Made by a program: the position numbers and the translations under genes. Below the pieces are notes generated by a model that saw nothing but the letters and a program-made list of their open reading frames with translations, was not told where the DNA came from and did no database searches. Positions 34,340 to 42,184 of a DNA stretch of 64,000 bases are shown piece by piece. Location of the stretch: positions 277,319-341,318 of the forward strand of contig FLQS01000001.1 in NCBI GenBank assembly GCA_900078375.1, written 5' to 3'. Each line of letters starts with the position of its first letter. The stretch's first letter is position 1. Origin of the DNA: an uncultured Mycobacterium sp. GTDB taxonomy: Bacteria; Actinomycetota; Actinomycetes; Mycobacteriales; Mycobacteriaceae.

Positions 34340-34639
34340 CTACGGGCGATAGCCCGGGACGATGAGGGTGCCCGGGTAATTCACGTAGTACGAGAGGCAG
34401 ATCGGGTTGTGCCGGCAGGCAATGAGCGCCCCGGCATCGGGGGCCGCGCCGATCACCTGCGTCCTGCGCGGCGGCAGATTGCAGTTCACCACGTACGGGT
34501 TGAGCGGGACGATGCCGTTGGTGCAACCCGGCGCGGCCACCGCGGACGGCGCGGCTGCGGGCGCGAGCGTCATGGTCAGCGCGGTGACGGCGGTCAGAGC
34601 CAGCAGTCCGCGCCGGATTCGAAGCCTCGAGACAACCAT
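34340..34639 (-). CDS. Small secreted protein (99 aa)
   Basis: The 99-aa product has a signal peptide (VVSRLRIRRGLLALTAVTALTMTLAPAAAPSAVAA, cleavage near residue 36) and a short mature part with four cysteines (GCTNGI, VNCNLPP, IACRHNP, ICLSYY) and a Tyr/Pro-rich end. A GGGGG stretch precedes ATG 34639. It resembles small exported mycobacterial proteins with two disulfides. The 270 bp upstream hold no other gene, only the KstR operator of the next gene. Confidence 0.75.
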   Translation of the reverse strand: MVVSRLRIRRGLLALTAVTALTMTLAPAAAPSAVAAPGCTNGIVPLNPYVVNCNLPPRRTQVIGAAPDAGALIACRHNPICLSYYVNYPGTLIVPGYRP

Positions 34640-34860
34640 GGCGGACCCCCATCGTTGATCCATGCCCGGCTAAGAGCAGACACCCAACGCTACTCCCGTG
34701 CAGGGGCAGCCAACGTAACGTCACGGCGGCAGAAGCGACGAAATCTCGCCCTGGCGTGACGTTCGCAAACGCGAGGAGCTGGGCCGTCGCCCGCAGATAG
34801 CCATTCGTCAGCTCGCTGATAGCGGATACCTGCAAATGGCGCTTCACCGGCGTACTAAAC

Positions 34861-34874
34861 TAGAACACGTTCCA
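34861..34874. promoter_or_regulatory. KstR operator upstream of nitronate-monooxygenase-like gene
   Basis: TAGAACACGTTCCA matches TnnAACnnGTTnnA at all fixed positions and is nearly palindromic. It ends 34 bp before the start codon at 34909. Confidence 0.85.
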
Positions 34875-34908
34875 GTCTGTTTATGTCCCCGCTTGAAGGA
34901 GCCGAACC

Positions 34909-36036
34909 ATGCACACTGCCCTCTGTGATGAGCTCGGTATCGAGTTCCCCATCTTCGCGTTCACCCACTGTCGTGACGTCGTCGTCGCCGTCAGCAAGGC
35001 CGGCGGCTTCGGGGTCCTCGGCGCGGTGGGCTTCTCCCCCGAACAGCTCGAGATCGAGCTGAAGTGGATCGATGAGAACATCGGCGACCACACCTACGGC
35101 GTCGACATCGTCATCCCTAACAAGTACGAGGGTATGGACGCCACGGACCTGTCCCCCGAGGTGCTGAAGAAGACGCTGAACGACCTGGTGCCGCAGGAAC
35201 ACATCGATTTCGCCAAGAAGGTCCTCGCCGATCACGGTGTGCCGGTCGAGCACAGTGACGACGACGCCATGGGTCTGCTGGGCTGGACCGAGGCGACCGC
35301 GACGCCGCAGGTGGAGGTCGCGCTCCAGCACCCGAAATGCACGTTGATCGCCAACGCTCTCGGCACTCCGCCGGCGGAGATGATCAAGCACATCCACGCC
35401 GAGGGCCGCAAGGTCGCCGCGTTGTGTGGATCGCCGTCGCAAGCGAAGAAGCACGCCGAGGCCGGGGTGGACATCATCATCGCCCAGGGCGGCGAGGCGG
35501 GTGGACACTGCGGTGAAATCGGCTCGATCGTGCTGTGGCCGCAGGTCGTCAAGGCGGTGGCACCGGTACCGGTGCTGGCCGCCGGCGGCATCGGCAGCGG
35601 ACAGCAGATCGCCGCGGCCCTGGCGCTGGGCGCGCAGGGCGCGTGGACCGGTTCGCAGTGGGTCATGGTCGAAGAGTCCGAGCACACCGAGGTGCAGCAC
35701 GCCGCGTACGCCAAGGCCGAAAGCCGCGACACCGTGCGCAGCCGCTCGTTCACCGGCAAGCCGGCGCGCATGCTGCGCAACGAGTGGACCGAGGCCTGGG
35801 AGAAGGAGGGCAACCCCAAGCCGCTCGGAATGCCGTTGCAGTACATGGTTTCCGGCATGGCCGTCGCTGCCACGCACAAGTACCCGAACGAGAGCGTCGA
35901 CGTCGCGTTCAACCCGATCGGTCAGGTCGTCGGTCAGTTCACCAAGGTCGAGAAGACCTCCACGGTGATCGAGCGCTGGGTGCAGGAGTACCTCGAGGCC
36001 ACCGGCCGGCTCGAAGAGCTCAACGCGTCGGTTTAA
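34909..36036 (+). CDS. Nitronate monooxygenase / 2-nitropropane dioxygenase family flavoprotein
   Basis: The 375-aa protein has the NMO/NPD TIM barrel: FAFTHCRDVVVAVSKAGGFGVLGAVGFSPEQL at the start, then IAQGGEAGGHCGEIGSIVLWPQVV (FMN-phosphate region) and PVLAAGGIGSGQQIAAALALGAQGAWTGSQW. It is of the longer mycobacterial type, as in M. tuberculosis Rv1894c, which I recall as KstR-controlled. A KstR operator precedes the gene, so a redox step in sterol catabolism is more likely than nitroalkane use. AAGGAG lies just ahead of ATG 34909. A strong hairpin follows the stop. The substrate is not known. Confidence 0.85.
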   Translation: MHTALCDELGIEFPIFAFTHCRDVVVAVSKAGGFGVLGAVGFSPEQLEIELKWIDENIGDHTYGVDIVIPNKYEGMDATDLSPEVLKKTLNDLVPQEHIDFAKKVLADHGVPVEHSDDDAMGLLGWTEATATPQVEVALQHPKCTLIANALGTPPAEMIKHIHAEGRKVAALCGSPSQAKKHAEAGVDIIIAQGGEAGGHCGEIGSIVLWPQVVKAVAPVPVLAAGGIGSGQQIAAALALGAQGAWTGSQWVMVEESEHTEVQHAAYAKAESRDTVRSRSFTGKPARMLRNEWTEAWEKEGNPKPLGMPLQYMVSGMAVAATHKYPNESVDVAFNPIGQVVGQFTKVEKTSTVIERWVQEYLEATGRLEELNASV

Positions 36037-36046
36037 GTCGCATGTG

Positions 36047-36082
36047 AGTGCGCCGCCAGGGTTCTCGCCCTGGCGGCACACT
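36047..36082. terminator. Strong hairpin terminator between convergent genes
   Basis: AGTGCGCCGCCAGGG (36047-36061) pairs with CCCTGGCGGCACACT (36068-36082), 15 positions with one mismatch, loop TTCTCG. It lies ten bases after the + strand stop and five bases from the opposite stop, so it likely ends both transcripts. Confidence 0.88.
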
Positions 36083-36087
36083 TGCGG

Positions 36088-36531
36088 TTAGCTGGCCGGG
36101 TAGAAGTCGTTTCCGTTACCCCAGTCGCCGGAGTGCATGGATCCCGGCTGCCAGCCCTGGGCACCCAGGCAGAGCATGGGCAGCCCATCGGGTGACTGGG
36201 CCGCGGCCTGCGACCCGGGGCACGGGGAGCCCACGGCTTGCACGCCGTAGATCTTGGGCGAGAGCACCCAGAAGCCGACACCTTCGGGCGGCCGGTCCAT
36301 GCCGATCGGTGATTGCCCGGGAATCCAGTGGCACGCCAACGGCTCACCGCCGGGGCCGCGGCCGAAGACGAACCGGTCCCAGCGATAGCAGGGTGCGCTC
36401 AGGTAGGCGTCGTAGCTCATTCCGGGCGGATCACCCGGGAACGGCCCGTGGGGTTCGTCGGCGGCGGCGGTCGGCGCCACTGCCAGCGCGGTGCCTGCCA
36501 CGGCTGCTGCGATGACGAATTCGCGGAGCAT
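36088..36531 (-). CDS. Small secreted protein, Pro/Gly-rich
   Basis: The 147-aa product has a signal peptide (LREFVIAAAVAGTALAVAPTAAA, cleavage about residue 24) and a mature part with PHGPFPGDPPGMSYDAYLSAPCYRWDRFVFGRG and CHWIPGQSPIG, four cysteines and many Pro, Gly and Trp. It belongs to the group of small exported mycobacterial proteins with this conserved SYDAYLxAPC-type core. The ATG at 36531 is clear. The 250 bp upstream to the next + strand ORF contain no gene that I can see. No activity is known. Confidence 0.75.
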   Translation of the reverse strand: MLREFVIAAAVAGTALAVAPTAAADEPHGPFPGDPPGMSYDAYLSAPCYRWDRFVFGRGPGGEPLACHWIPGQSPIGMDRPPEGVGFWVLSPKIYGVQAVGSPCPGSQAAAQSPDGLPMLCLGAQGWQPGSMHSGDWGNGNDFYPAS

Positions 36532-36784
36532 CTATCCACCCTCTAGTTCTCTACCGCCGGGCCCTAGTTCTTTACCGTGGGCCTTTAGTGCCCCCGCCGG
36601 CCCTGCGCTGAGCCTAACGGCTGGGGCGGGTGTGCTTCGGGGGAAACCGGAAAGGCGCGCCAGTTTGCAGCCTATTGTGACGCGATCGCAGATTTTGCTT
36701 TGCTGACTGCTCCACCCGCACCGAAGCTTGCTAAGCTGCGGCGATTGCGTCGTCGGGGGTGAATAGGACGACGGGAGATGTTCT

Positions 36785-36934
36785 GTGGCAAAGGCACGTG
36801 TTGCACTTTGCGCTGCCAACACGATGATCAAGGCACCGGTCCGCGGGGTCGGGCTTAGAGTTGTGTTGACTGCGTCGCCGGTTGCTGCTACCGAAATTGG
36901 CCCCACCGTCGAGAAGCTCAAGGAGTTGTGCTGA
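36785..36934 (+). CDS. 49-aa ORF coupled to STAS gene
   Basis: A GTG at 36785 with a GGGAG Shine-Dalgarno eight bases away opens 49 codons whose TGA overlaps the next ATG (TGATG, 36932-36936). The peptide is basic in its first half (AKARVALCAANTMIKAPVRGVGLRVV) with two cysteines, then acidic helix. The overlap and the ribosome site argue it is translated and coupled to the STAS gene. It resembles no family I know and may be a leader peptide. Confidence 0.5.
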   Translation: MAKARVALCAANTMIKAPVRGVGLRVVLTASPVAATEIGPTVEKLKELC

Positions 36935-37245
36935 TGGCAGAGGCCCAGTTCCGGGTCGCGGTGGTTGCCGATCTGGAGTCGCCGCACGTGGTTGCCGCCG
37001 GTGAGATCGACCTGGCCAATGTCGGCGAATTCCAGGATGTGATGGGCAAGGCCGCGGCGGATTCCGCCACGCTGACCGTCGACCTGGCCGGCGTCAGCTA
37101 TTGCGACAGCGCCGCGGTTCGTGCTCTGTTCGCGCTGGCCGCCACGACCGAGCTCACGATGATCGTGGCCTCGGAGGGGCCGATCAGGACACTGTTGGCG
37201 ATCTCGGGTCTGGACCGGGTGGCCACCGTCGTCACCAAGGAGTGA
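36934..37245 (+). CDS. STAS-domain anti-sigma factor antagonist-like protein
   Basis: The 103-aa protein is a single STAS domain: strands FRVAVVADLESPHVVAAGEIDLANVGEF, then the phospho-site region LTVDLAGVSYCDSAAVRALFAL with Ser in CDSAA at the position phosphorylated in SpoIIAA-type antagonists, and a final helix. Such proteins release sigma factors by binding their anti-sigma partner. ATG 36934 has AAGGAG about ten bases before it and overlaps the upstream 49-aa ORF. The GAF-ANTAR gene follows by ten bases, so the pair probably act in one stress or light/redox pathway. No sigma or anti-sigma gene is adjacent. Confidence 0.85.
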   Translation: MAEAQFRVAVVADLESPHVVAAGEIDLANVGEFQDVMGKAAADSATLTVDLAGVSYCDSAAVRALFALAATTELTMIVASEGPIRTLLAISGLDRVATVVTKE

Positions 37246-37255
37246 GTCGAACACC

Positions 37256-38074
37256 ATGCCTGTGCCCGAATTCCACCCGCGCGACCTGTCCCAGCAGGGT
37301 GAGTTGTTCGAGCGGATCCTCGAACGTGTCCATCTCGACCTGCCGTATGCCGTCGGGCTCGCGATCACCATGCACGACCGGCGCCTGGACGAGGACGAGA
37401 TGACCGTCCTGGCCGCCCGCGGCTACGGCGGTGAAGTCGTGGAGGCTCAGTTGTCCGGGTTGGGCGGTCCGGTCATCGATGCGTTCATCCATCAGATGCC
37501 GGTGCTGAGCCTGGATCTGTGGGCCGACGACCGCTGGCCGGAGTTGAGCCTGCCCGCCATGGAGGCCCGGATACCCGAGCACAGCGCGGCATGGCGAGAA
37601 GTTCGCGGTTCGGTTGCGGTGCCCGGCGTGTGGAAGGCCGACGGCACGGTCGTGTTGTCCTGCGTGCTGGACCGCCCGGCCACAGCCGGCACGGTGACCA
37701 CGCTGATCGGATACGAGCAGCTGGTCTCCGCGGCGATGGTGTCGGCCGGCGCCGAGGGTGACGGCACCGCGATCGCCGACATGCTGGCGGTTCTGCAATC
37801 CCGCGGAGCGATCGAGCAGGCCAAGGGGGCAATCATGGGGCGGTTGGCCTGCGACGCCGACACCGCGTGGGCGACGCTGCGCCGCGCCAGCCACGAATCC
37901 AACGTGAAGCTACGCTCGCTGGCGGTGGCGCTGGTGGAACACATCAGCGGTTCACCGGCAGAGCAGCCCGTGGCGGGGTCCCCGATCGTGCCCAACGACC
38001 AGGCCAAGCACGCCGCCGGCCTGTTGTGGGCCGTGCTGACCCACGATTCGACACCGATCGAACCGGCGAGCTGA
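37256..38074 (+). CDS. GAF-ANTAR RNA-binding antiterminator
   Basis: The 272-aa protein has an N-terminal GAF-like sensor (residues about 10-165) and a C-terminal ANTAR domain: AVLQSRGAIEQAKGAIMGRLACDADTAWATLRRASHESNVKLRSLAVALVEHISG (about residues 180-235). ANTAR domains bind dual-hexaloop RNA hairpins to prevent termination; in mycobacteria an ANTAR protein, with its RNA targets, controls redox and steroid genes. The GAF part would sense a ligand or partner. It is likely co-transcribed with the STAS gene. The RNA targets cannot be found by eye in this window. Confidence 0.87.
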   Translation: MPVPEFHPRDLSQQGELFERILERVHLDLPYAVGLAITMHDRRLDEDEMTVLAARGYGGEVVEAQLSGLGGPVIDAFIHQMPVLSLDLWADDRWPELSLPAMEARIPEHSAAWREVRGSVAVPGVWKADGTVVLSCVLDRPATAGTVTTLIGYEQLVSAAMVSAGAEGDGTAIADMLAVLQSRGAIEQAKGAIMGRLACDADTAWATLRRASHESNVKLRSLAVALVEHISGSPAEQPVAGSPIVPNDQAKHAAGLLWAVLTHDSTPIEPAS

Positions 38075-38173
38075 CCCCCGCGGGGGGTGGTGGTGCGCGT
38101 CTGACGGTGATTACTCCCCGAAACGCCGTTGCACCAGCGCCGGAATCGTCGCCTGAGGTGGTTCGCTTAGACC

Positions 38174-38860
38174 ATGTCCGCTCACGATCCGCACTCCCCC
38201 TCACCGTCGTCGACATTGTTGCCGTGGCTGGGCATCGGCGGGGTTCTCGCAGCGGTCGGGCTGGTGGTCGGCGTGACCGTGACGACCGGTGCATCCGACA
38301 CCCTGCCCGCCGCCCAGGCGGCGCCCACCACCTCGACGTCCGCATCGGCGACCGCCACCACCTCCGCGACGACGACGTCCGCGACGACGTCCGCCACGAC
38401 GACGGCGTCGGGCGCACCGGCGTCATACCAGGCCGACTCGCGCGGCTATGTGGATACCGGCGCGCGGTGCGACGAGAACCAGACGTTGATGGCCTACGGC
38501 CGCACCTCCAAGTCGCTCGTGGTGATCTGCGTGAACCGTGACGGCGGTCTGGAGTACCGCGGTGTGCGGCTCAGTGACAACGCTCCCCTGCACCTGCCGA
38601 TCACCCGCAGCTCCGACGGCACCCTGGTTGCCTCCAATGACGGTGTCACCTATGCGGTTTCACCCACCCAGATCCTGGTCTCCTCCGGCGACGACGTGAT
38701 CTACAAGGATTCCTGGATCGAGTTCAAGGAAGCCAGCTTCTCGCAGTCGGGCACCTCCTCGAGCGCGACCACGTCCGGCAGCGCGACGACGACGGTGAGC
38801 ACTACGACGGTGACCGTGACGACCTCGGCCACCCCGACCACGACGAAACCGGCTGGCTAG
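38174..38860 (+). CDS. Single-pass membrane protein with Thr/Ser/Ala-rich linkers
   Basis: The 228-aa protein has a short cytosolic head, one transmembrane helix (LLPWLGIGGVLAAVGLVVGVTV), a 35-residue Ser/Thr/Ala stretch, a folded domain (GYVDTGARCDENQTLMAYGRT to SWIEFKE, two Cys, mainly beta) and a C-terminal Thr/Ser-rich tail. Thr/Ser/Pro-rich exported segments of mycobacteria are often O-mannosylated, and both linkers look suited to this. The domain has no named family. ATG 38174 is the only good start. It ends just before the convergent SDR gene. The repeats appear in DNA as runs of ACG/TCC/GCG codons. Confidence 0.75.
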   Translation: MSAHDPHSPSPSSTLLPWLGIGGVLAAVGLVVGVTVTTGASDTLPAAQAAPTTSTSASATATTSATTTSATTSATTTASGAPASYQADSRGYVDTGARCDENQTLMAYGRTSKSLVVICVNRDGGLEYRGVRLSDNAPLHLPITRSSDGTLVASNDGVTYAVSPTQILVSSGDDVIYKDSWIEFKEASFSQSGTSSSATTSGSATTTVSTTTVTVTTSATPTTTKPAG

Positions 38861-38866
38861 CCGCTT

Positions 38867-39577
38867 TTAGGTGTTGCGGCCACCGTTGACGCCGAGGATC
38901 TGGCCGGTGATGTAGCCGGCTTCCTCGGAGATGAAGAAGGCGCAGGCGGCCGCGATGTCCTCGGGCCTGCCCATCCGCCGCACCGGGGTGGCGTCGATGG
39001 TGGCCTGGATGTCGCCCATGTTTCCGCGGGCTTCGGCTTTGCGCAGCATGGGGGTGTCGATGAAGCCGGGCGGGACGGCGTTGACCGTGATACCGGCCGG
39101 ACCGTATTCCAGCGCAAGGCTTTTGGTCAGGCCGTTGACGCCGGACTTGGCCGCGACATACGCCGACATGTACGGAACTCCGGAGTGCGTGCTCGATGAC
39201 GAGATGTTGACGATGCGGCCCCAGCCGGCCTCGATCATGTCGGGCAGGACGGCCTGGATGGTGTGGAAGACCCCGTGCAGGTTGATGTCGATGATGTTCG
39301 TCCACTGCTCGAAGGACAGGTCGAGAAACCGGCGGAAGGAGTCGCGGCCGGCGGCGTTGACCAGAATGGTGACCGGTCCCAGGGCTGCGTGAACTTCGGC
39401 GAGCGCGGCGTCGATCTGTGCGCGGTCGGTCACGTCGGCGACGTAGGAGAAATCGGCCTCAGTCGGATTCAGGTCGAGGATGGCGACGTGGTAGCCGTCT
39501 GCGCGCAGCCGATCGGCCACCGCCGCACCGATCCCCGAACCGCCACCGGTCACCAACGCCGTCTTCGTAGTGGACAC
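38867..39577 (-). CDS. Short-chain dehydrogenase of P450 cassette
   Basis: The 236-aa SDR shows TALVTGGGSGIGAAVADRLR, NAAG, the Ser of NISSSS, Tyr/Lys pair YVAAKSG and PPGFIDTPM. GTG 39577 is chosen because GGGGAAG sits at good spacing before it; an ATG at 39649 would add 24 residues with no homology. It lies downstream of the TetR gene on the same strand, near the P450 and ferredoxin, so it probably oxidises an alcohol formed by the P450 or acts on its substrate. Residues do not define the substrate. Confidence 0.85.
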   Translation of the reverse strand: MSTTKTALVTGGGSGIGAAVADRLRADGYHVAILDLNPTEADFSYVADVTDRAQIDAALAEVHAALGPVTILVNAAGRDSFRRFLDLSFEQWTNIIDINLHGVFHTIQAVLPDMIEAGWGRIVNISSSSTHSGVPYMSAYVAAKSGVNGLTKSLALEYGPAGITVNAVPPGFIDTPMLRKAEARGNMGDIQATIDATPVRRMGRPEDIAAACAFFISEEAGYITGQILGVNGGRNT

Positions 39578-39667
39578 AAGCTTCCCCTTTCCGGCGGCCG
39601 CACCGCCTGGCACATCCGCGCGCCTGTTTGCGCTCTTCACTTCGTTCATCGCTAAAGCGTTGTGGTA

Positions 39668-40252
39668 CTAAGGTATTCGTCGAGGCGTGCGCAGTCCCAG
39701 TGCGCGCCGGCCGGCGTCGAGAAGCTGACTGTGCAGCCAGTCGTCGTCGGCTTCGCGTTTGGGATCGGCTGAGCCGGCGATCCCGGCGAATACGAATTGC
39801 GCCCGGATGAACCCTTCGGGGCCGGGATGGACGTCGGCGAGCAGAGTCATCTGCCTCGCGATGATGTGCGTCCACTCGCGGTTGGCTTTCAACACGGTGT
39901 GCACGCTGGGATCCGCCGCCAGGACCGAGACCAGCATGGGACTCTCGACGGCCAGCCGGGCGTAGCCGTTGATCATGCGTTCGGCGCGGGCGTGTACACC
40001 ACGTTGCCGCTCGGCGTCGTCGACCACGGCTGCCACCTTGTCGATGATCGGCTCGAGGATCGCCGTCAAGAGCTGCTCGCGCGTCCGAAAGTGGTGGTAG
40101 ATAGCAGCTTTGGTGAATCCGAGCTCGTCGGCGATCATCTGCAGTGAGGTGCCGGCAAAGCTGTGCCGAATGAACAGGGCGATGGCCGCGTCGATGAGTC
40201 GTTGCCGGGTGTCAGGGGCGGAGACCGTGCTGACCGCAGCGACTGCGTTCAT
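39668..40252 (-). CDS. TetR-family regulator of SDR/P450 cassette
   Basis: The 194-aa protein has the N-terminal TetR DNA-binding domain (RQRLIDAAIALFIRHSFAGTSLQMIADELGFTKAAIYHHFRTREQLL) and a variable helical ligand domain. Its start ATG 40252 faces the P450 gene across 110 bp that hold three copies of TACGATCG, the probable operator. It is followed on the same strand by the SDR gene about 90 bp on. It most likely represses both directions until a substrate or product binds. The ligand cannot be predicted. Confidence 0.88.
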   Translation of the reverse strand: MNAVAAVSTVSAPDTRQRLIDAAIALFIRHSFAGTSLQMIADELGFTKAAIYHHFRTREQLLTAILEPIIDKVAAVVDDAERQRGVHARAERMINGYARLAVESPMLVSVLAADPSVHTVLKANREWTHIIARQMTLLADVHPGPEGFIRAQFVFAGIAGSADPKREADDDWLHSQLLDAGRRALGLRTPRRIP

Positions 40253-40275
40253 CGTCCGCTCCCTTCGCCCGGCTT

Positions 40276-40334
40276 TACGATCGGCTAGTAATCTACCATA
40301 CGATCGACTAGCATCGTCCTTGCCGATCGTATGG
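40276..40334. promoter_or_regulatory. TetR operator region with three TACGATCG copies
   Basis: TACGATCG(G/A)CTAG occurs directly at 40276-40288 and 40299-40311, and the same core in reverse (CCGATCGTA) at 40323-40331. An 11-bp perfect inverted repeat CCATACGATCG/CGATCGTATGG spans 40296-40334. It fills the divergent TetR/P450 promoter. Confidence 0.75.
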
Positions 40335-40362
40335 CAGCTCCGCGCGGTGAAGGGACCCCTCA

Positions 40363-41643
40363 GTGACTGATGTCGACAGCGTGAACTTCTTCATGGATCG
40401 CGATGTGGTCGCCGATCCTTATCCCTATCTGGAAGCCCTGCAGGCTCGCTGCCCGGTCTCGCGGGAACCGCACAAGGGCGTGTGGATGGTCACCGGCTGG
40501 GAAGAAGCCACCGAGGTCGCCGGTGACGCCGACCGCTTTTCGTCGTGCATCGCGGTCACCGGCCCCTTCCCCGGCTTCCCGGTGCCCGTCGAGGGCCGCG
40601 ACGATGTCGCCGAACTCATTGCCGCGCACCGGGATGAGCTGCCGTTCAACGACCAGCTGCCTGCGCTGGATCCGCCCGTGCACACCGATCACCGCGCGCT
40701 GCTCATGCGGCTGATCACGCCCAAGCGCCTCAAGGAGAACGAGGACGGGATGTGGACGATGGTCGACCGCGTCCTCGACGATTTCCTCGTCGGTTCGGGT
40801 GGCGAGCTGATTTCGGGCTTCGCTCAACCGTTCACGCTGGTGATCATCGCCGACCTGCTGGGCGTGCCCGACGCCGATCGCGACGAGTTCCTCGCCGAGA
40901 TGCAGCGCGGCGGGCACCACGGCGGCGGAATCGGCAGCGTCAAGGGTGAAAGCCTGGCCAAATCTCCGCTGGAGTATCTCTACGACAAGTTCATCGCCTA
41001 CATCGAAGATCGTCGCGCCAACCCGCGCGGTGACGTGCTGTCGGAGATGGCCGCGGCGACCTTCCCCGACGGCTCCGTGCCCGATCCCGGCGATGTGGCC
41101 CGCGTTGCGGCCAATCTCTATTCGGCCGGTCAGGAGACCACCGTGCGGCTGCTCAGTGCCGCCTTGCAGATCATCGGCGATCGTCCCGACATCCAGGCGC
41201 AGCTGCGGGCGGACCGCTCGAAGGTCGGCAATTTCATCGAGGAGGCGCTGCGCTTCGAGGGCCCGGTCAAGGGCGACTTCCGGCTGTCAACAGTGCCGGT
41301 CACGCTCGGGGGTGTGGACGTGCCGTCCGGCTCCACGCTGATGATCGTCCAGGCCGCGGCCAACCGCGACCCGCGCCGCTTCGCCGATCCCAACACCTTC
41401 GACCCGGCGCGGTCGAATGCCCGGCAGCACATCGCCTTTGGCCGTGGCATCCACTCCTGCCCCGGCGCTCCACTGGCCAGAGCCGAGGCGCGCGTCGCGC
41501 TGGAACGGCTACTGGACCGCACCACCGACATCCGGATCAGCGAGGAACATCACGGTCCCGCCGATGCGCGCAAGTACAACTACGTGCCCACCTACATCCT
41601 GCGTGGGCTCACCGAATTGCACCTGGAGTTCGATCTCGCATGA
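40363..41643 (+). CDS. Cytochrome P450
   Basis: The 426-aa P450 has the I-helix threonine (YSAGQETTVRLL), ExxR (FIEEALRFEGP), and heme loop AFGRGIHSCPGAP with the Cys ligand at residue 366. It lacks the extra features of CYP124/125/140 and I cannot name its subfamily. A [3Fe-4S]-type ferredoxin gene overlaps its stop by four bases and would supply electrons; a TetR gene faces it. GTG 40363 follows the operator. Likely substrates are terpene-like or aromatic compounds, but this is a guess from cassette context only. Confidence 0.88.
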   Translation: MTDVDSVNFFMDRDVVADPYPYLEALQARCPVSREPHKGVWMVTGWEEATEVAGDADRFSSCIAVTGPFPGFPVPVEGRDDVAELIAAHRDELPFNDQLPALDPPVHTDHRALLMRLITPKRLKENEDGMWTMVDRVLDDFLVGSGGELISGFAQPFTLVIIADLLGVPDADRDEFLAEMQRGGHHGGGIGSVKGESLAKSPLEYLYDKFIAYIEDRRANPRGDVLSEMAAATFPDGSVPDPGDVARVAANLYSAGQETTVRLLSAALQIIGDRPDIQAQLRADRSKVGNFIEEALRFEGPVKGDFRLSTVPVTLGGVDVPSGSTLMIVQAAANRDPRRFADPNTFDPARSNARQHIAFGRGIHSCPGAPLARAEARVALERLLDRTTDIRISEEHHGPADARKYNYVPTYILRGLTELHLEFDLA

Positions 41644-41831
41644 AAGCCAGCATTGACGACGGGCGCTGCCGTGGACACGGCGTGTGCACCACGATCTGTC
41701 CGGAAGTCTTCGCCATGACCGACGACGGATACGCCGAGGCCATTCTCGACGAGGTGCCCGACGAACTTGTCGACAGCGCCCGCGAGGCGGCCGCGGCCTG
41801 CCCGGAGAACGCGGTCGTCCTGGATCAGTAG
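41640..41831 (+). CDS. Small [3Fe-4S]-type ferredoxin
   Basis: The 63-aa protein has the mycobacterial P450-partner ferredoxin pattern: CRGHGVCTTICPEVF near the start and a late CPENAVVLDQ, with four cysteines. Such ferredoxins carry one electron at a time from a reductase to the P450. It is translated from an ATG overlapping the P450 stop, so the two are a functional pair. The 3' end overlaps the convergent membrane gene by seven bases. The extra Cys before PEVF is unusual and could change cluster type. Confidence 0.88.
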   Translation: MKASIDDGRCRGHGVCTTICPEVFAMTDDGYAEAILDEVPDELVDSAREAAAACPENAVVLDQ

Positions 41832-42109
41832 TTGACGATCGAGCGCCAATAGTCCTCTGGTATTTCGGTATTCGAGCGCATGACCATTGCCAGCCCGGTG
41901 GCCATCGCGACACCGAGTAGCCCCAACCACAGCCCGGCCAGGCCGATCATCACCCAGATGGCCACCGTCAGCGCGGGCCAGGGCGACACCAGCGCCAGTA
42001 GCGGTGCCAGAAAGAAGCCGGTGCCGACGAACCATGCCGAGCCGGCACGGTCGGACTTGAGCACGAAGCGAAGCCAGCTCGGGACCGGGGATGGATCGCT
42101 GTTCGTCAT
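41825..42109 (-). CDS. Small membrane protein (94 aa)
   Basis: The 94-aa protein has two or three hydrophobic helices (GSAWFVGTGFFLAPLLALVSPWPALTVAIWVMIGLAGLWLGLLGVAMATGLAMVM) and short charged ends. ATG 42109 is chosen; the frame runs upstream over the promoter of the XRE gene. It overlaps the ferredoxin stop by seven bases. No family is recognised. Confidence 0.7.
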   Translation of the reverse strand: MTNSDPSPVPSWLRFVLKSDRAGSAWFVGTGFFLAPLLALVSPWPALTVAIWVMIGLAGLWLGLLGVAMATGLAMVMRSNTEIPEDYWRSIVNY

Positions 42110-42144
42110 GGTGCCCACGGTCCTCCGCAGACGTAGGCGAAGCA

Positions 42145-42161
42145 ATTACCTTTGAGGTAAT
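42145..42161. promoter_or_regulatory. Palindromic operator before XRE regulator
   Basis: ATTACCT-TTG-AGGTAAT is a perfect 7-bp inverted repeat 24 bp before the regulator start and 36 bp from the divergent membrane gene. It suits an autoregulatory site. Confidence 0.6.
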
Positions 42162-42184
42162 GGCATCGCGCACCGACTTGGGTG

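Noticed and set aside
34855-36081. 408-codon reverse frame opposite the NMO gene
   Set aside because: It is a long GC-rich shadow; the forward protein has the NMO barrel and KstR-linked promoter.
38340-38412. Short ACG/GCG/TCC repeats resembling a CRISPR or minisatellite
   Set aside because: They are codons of a Thr/Ser/Ala-rich linker with no regular spacer-repeat unit.
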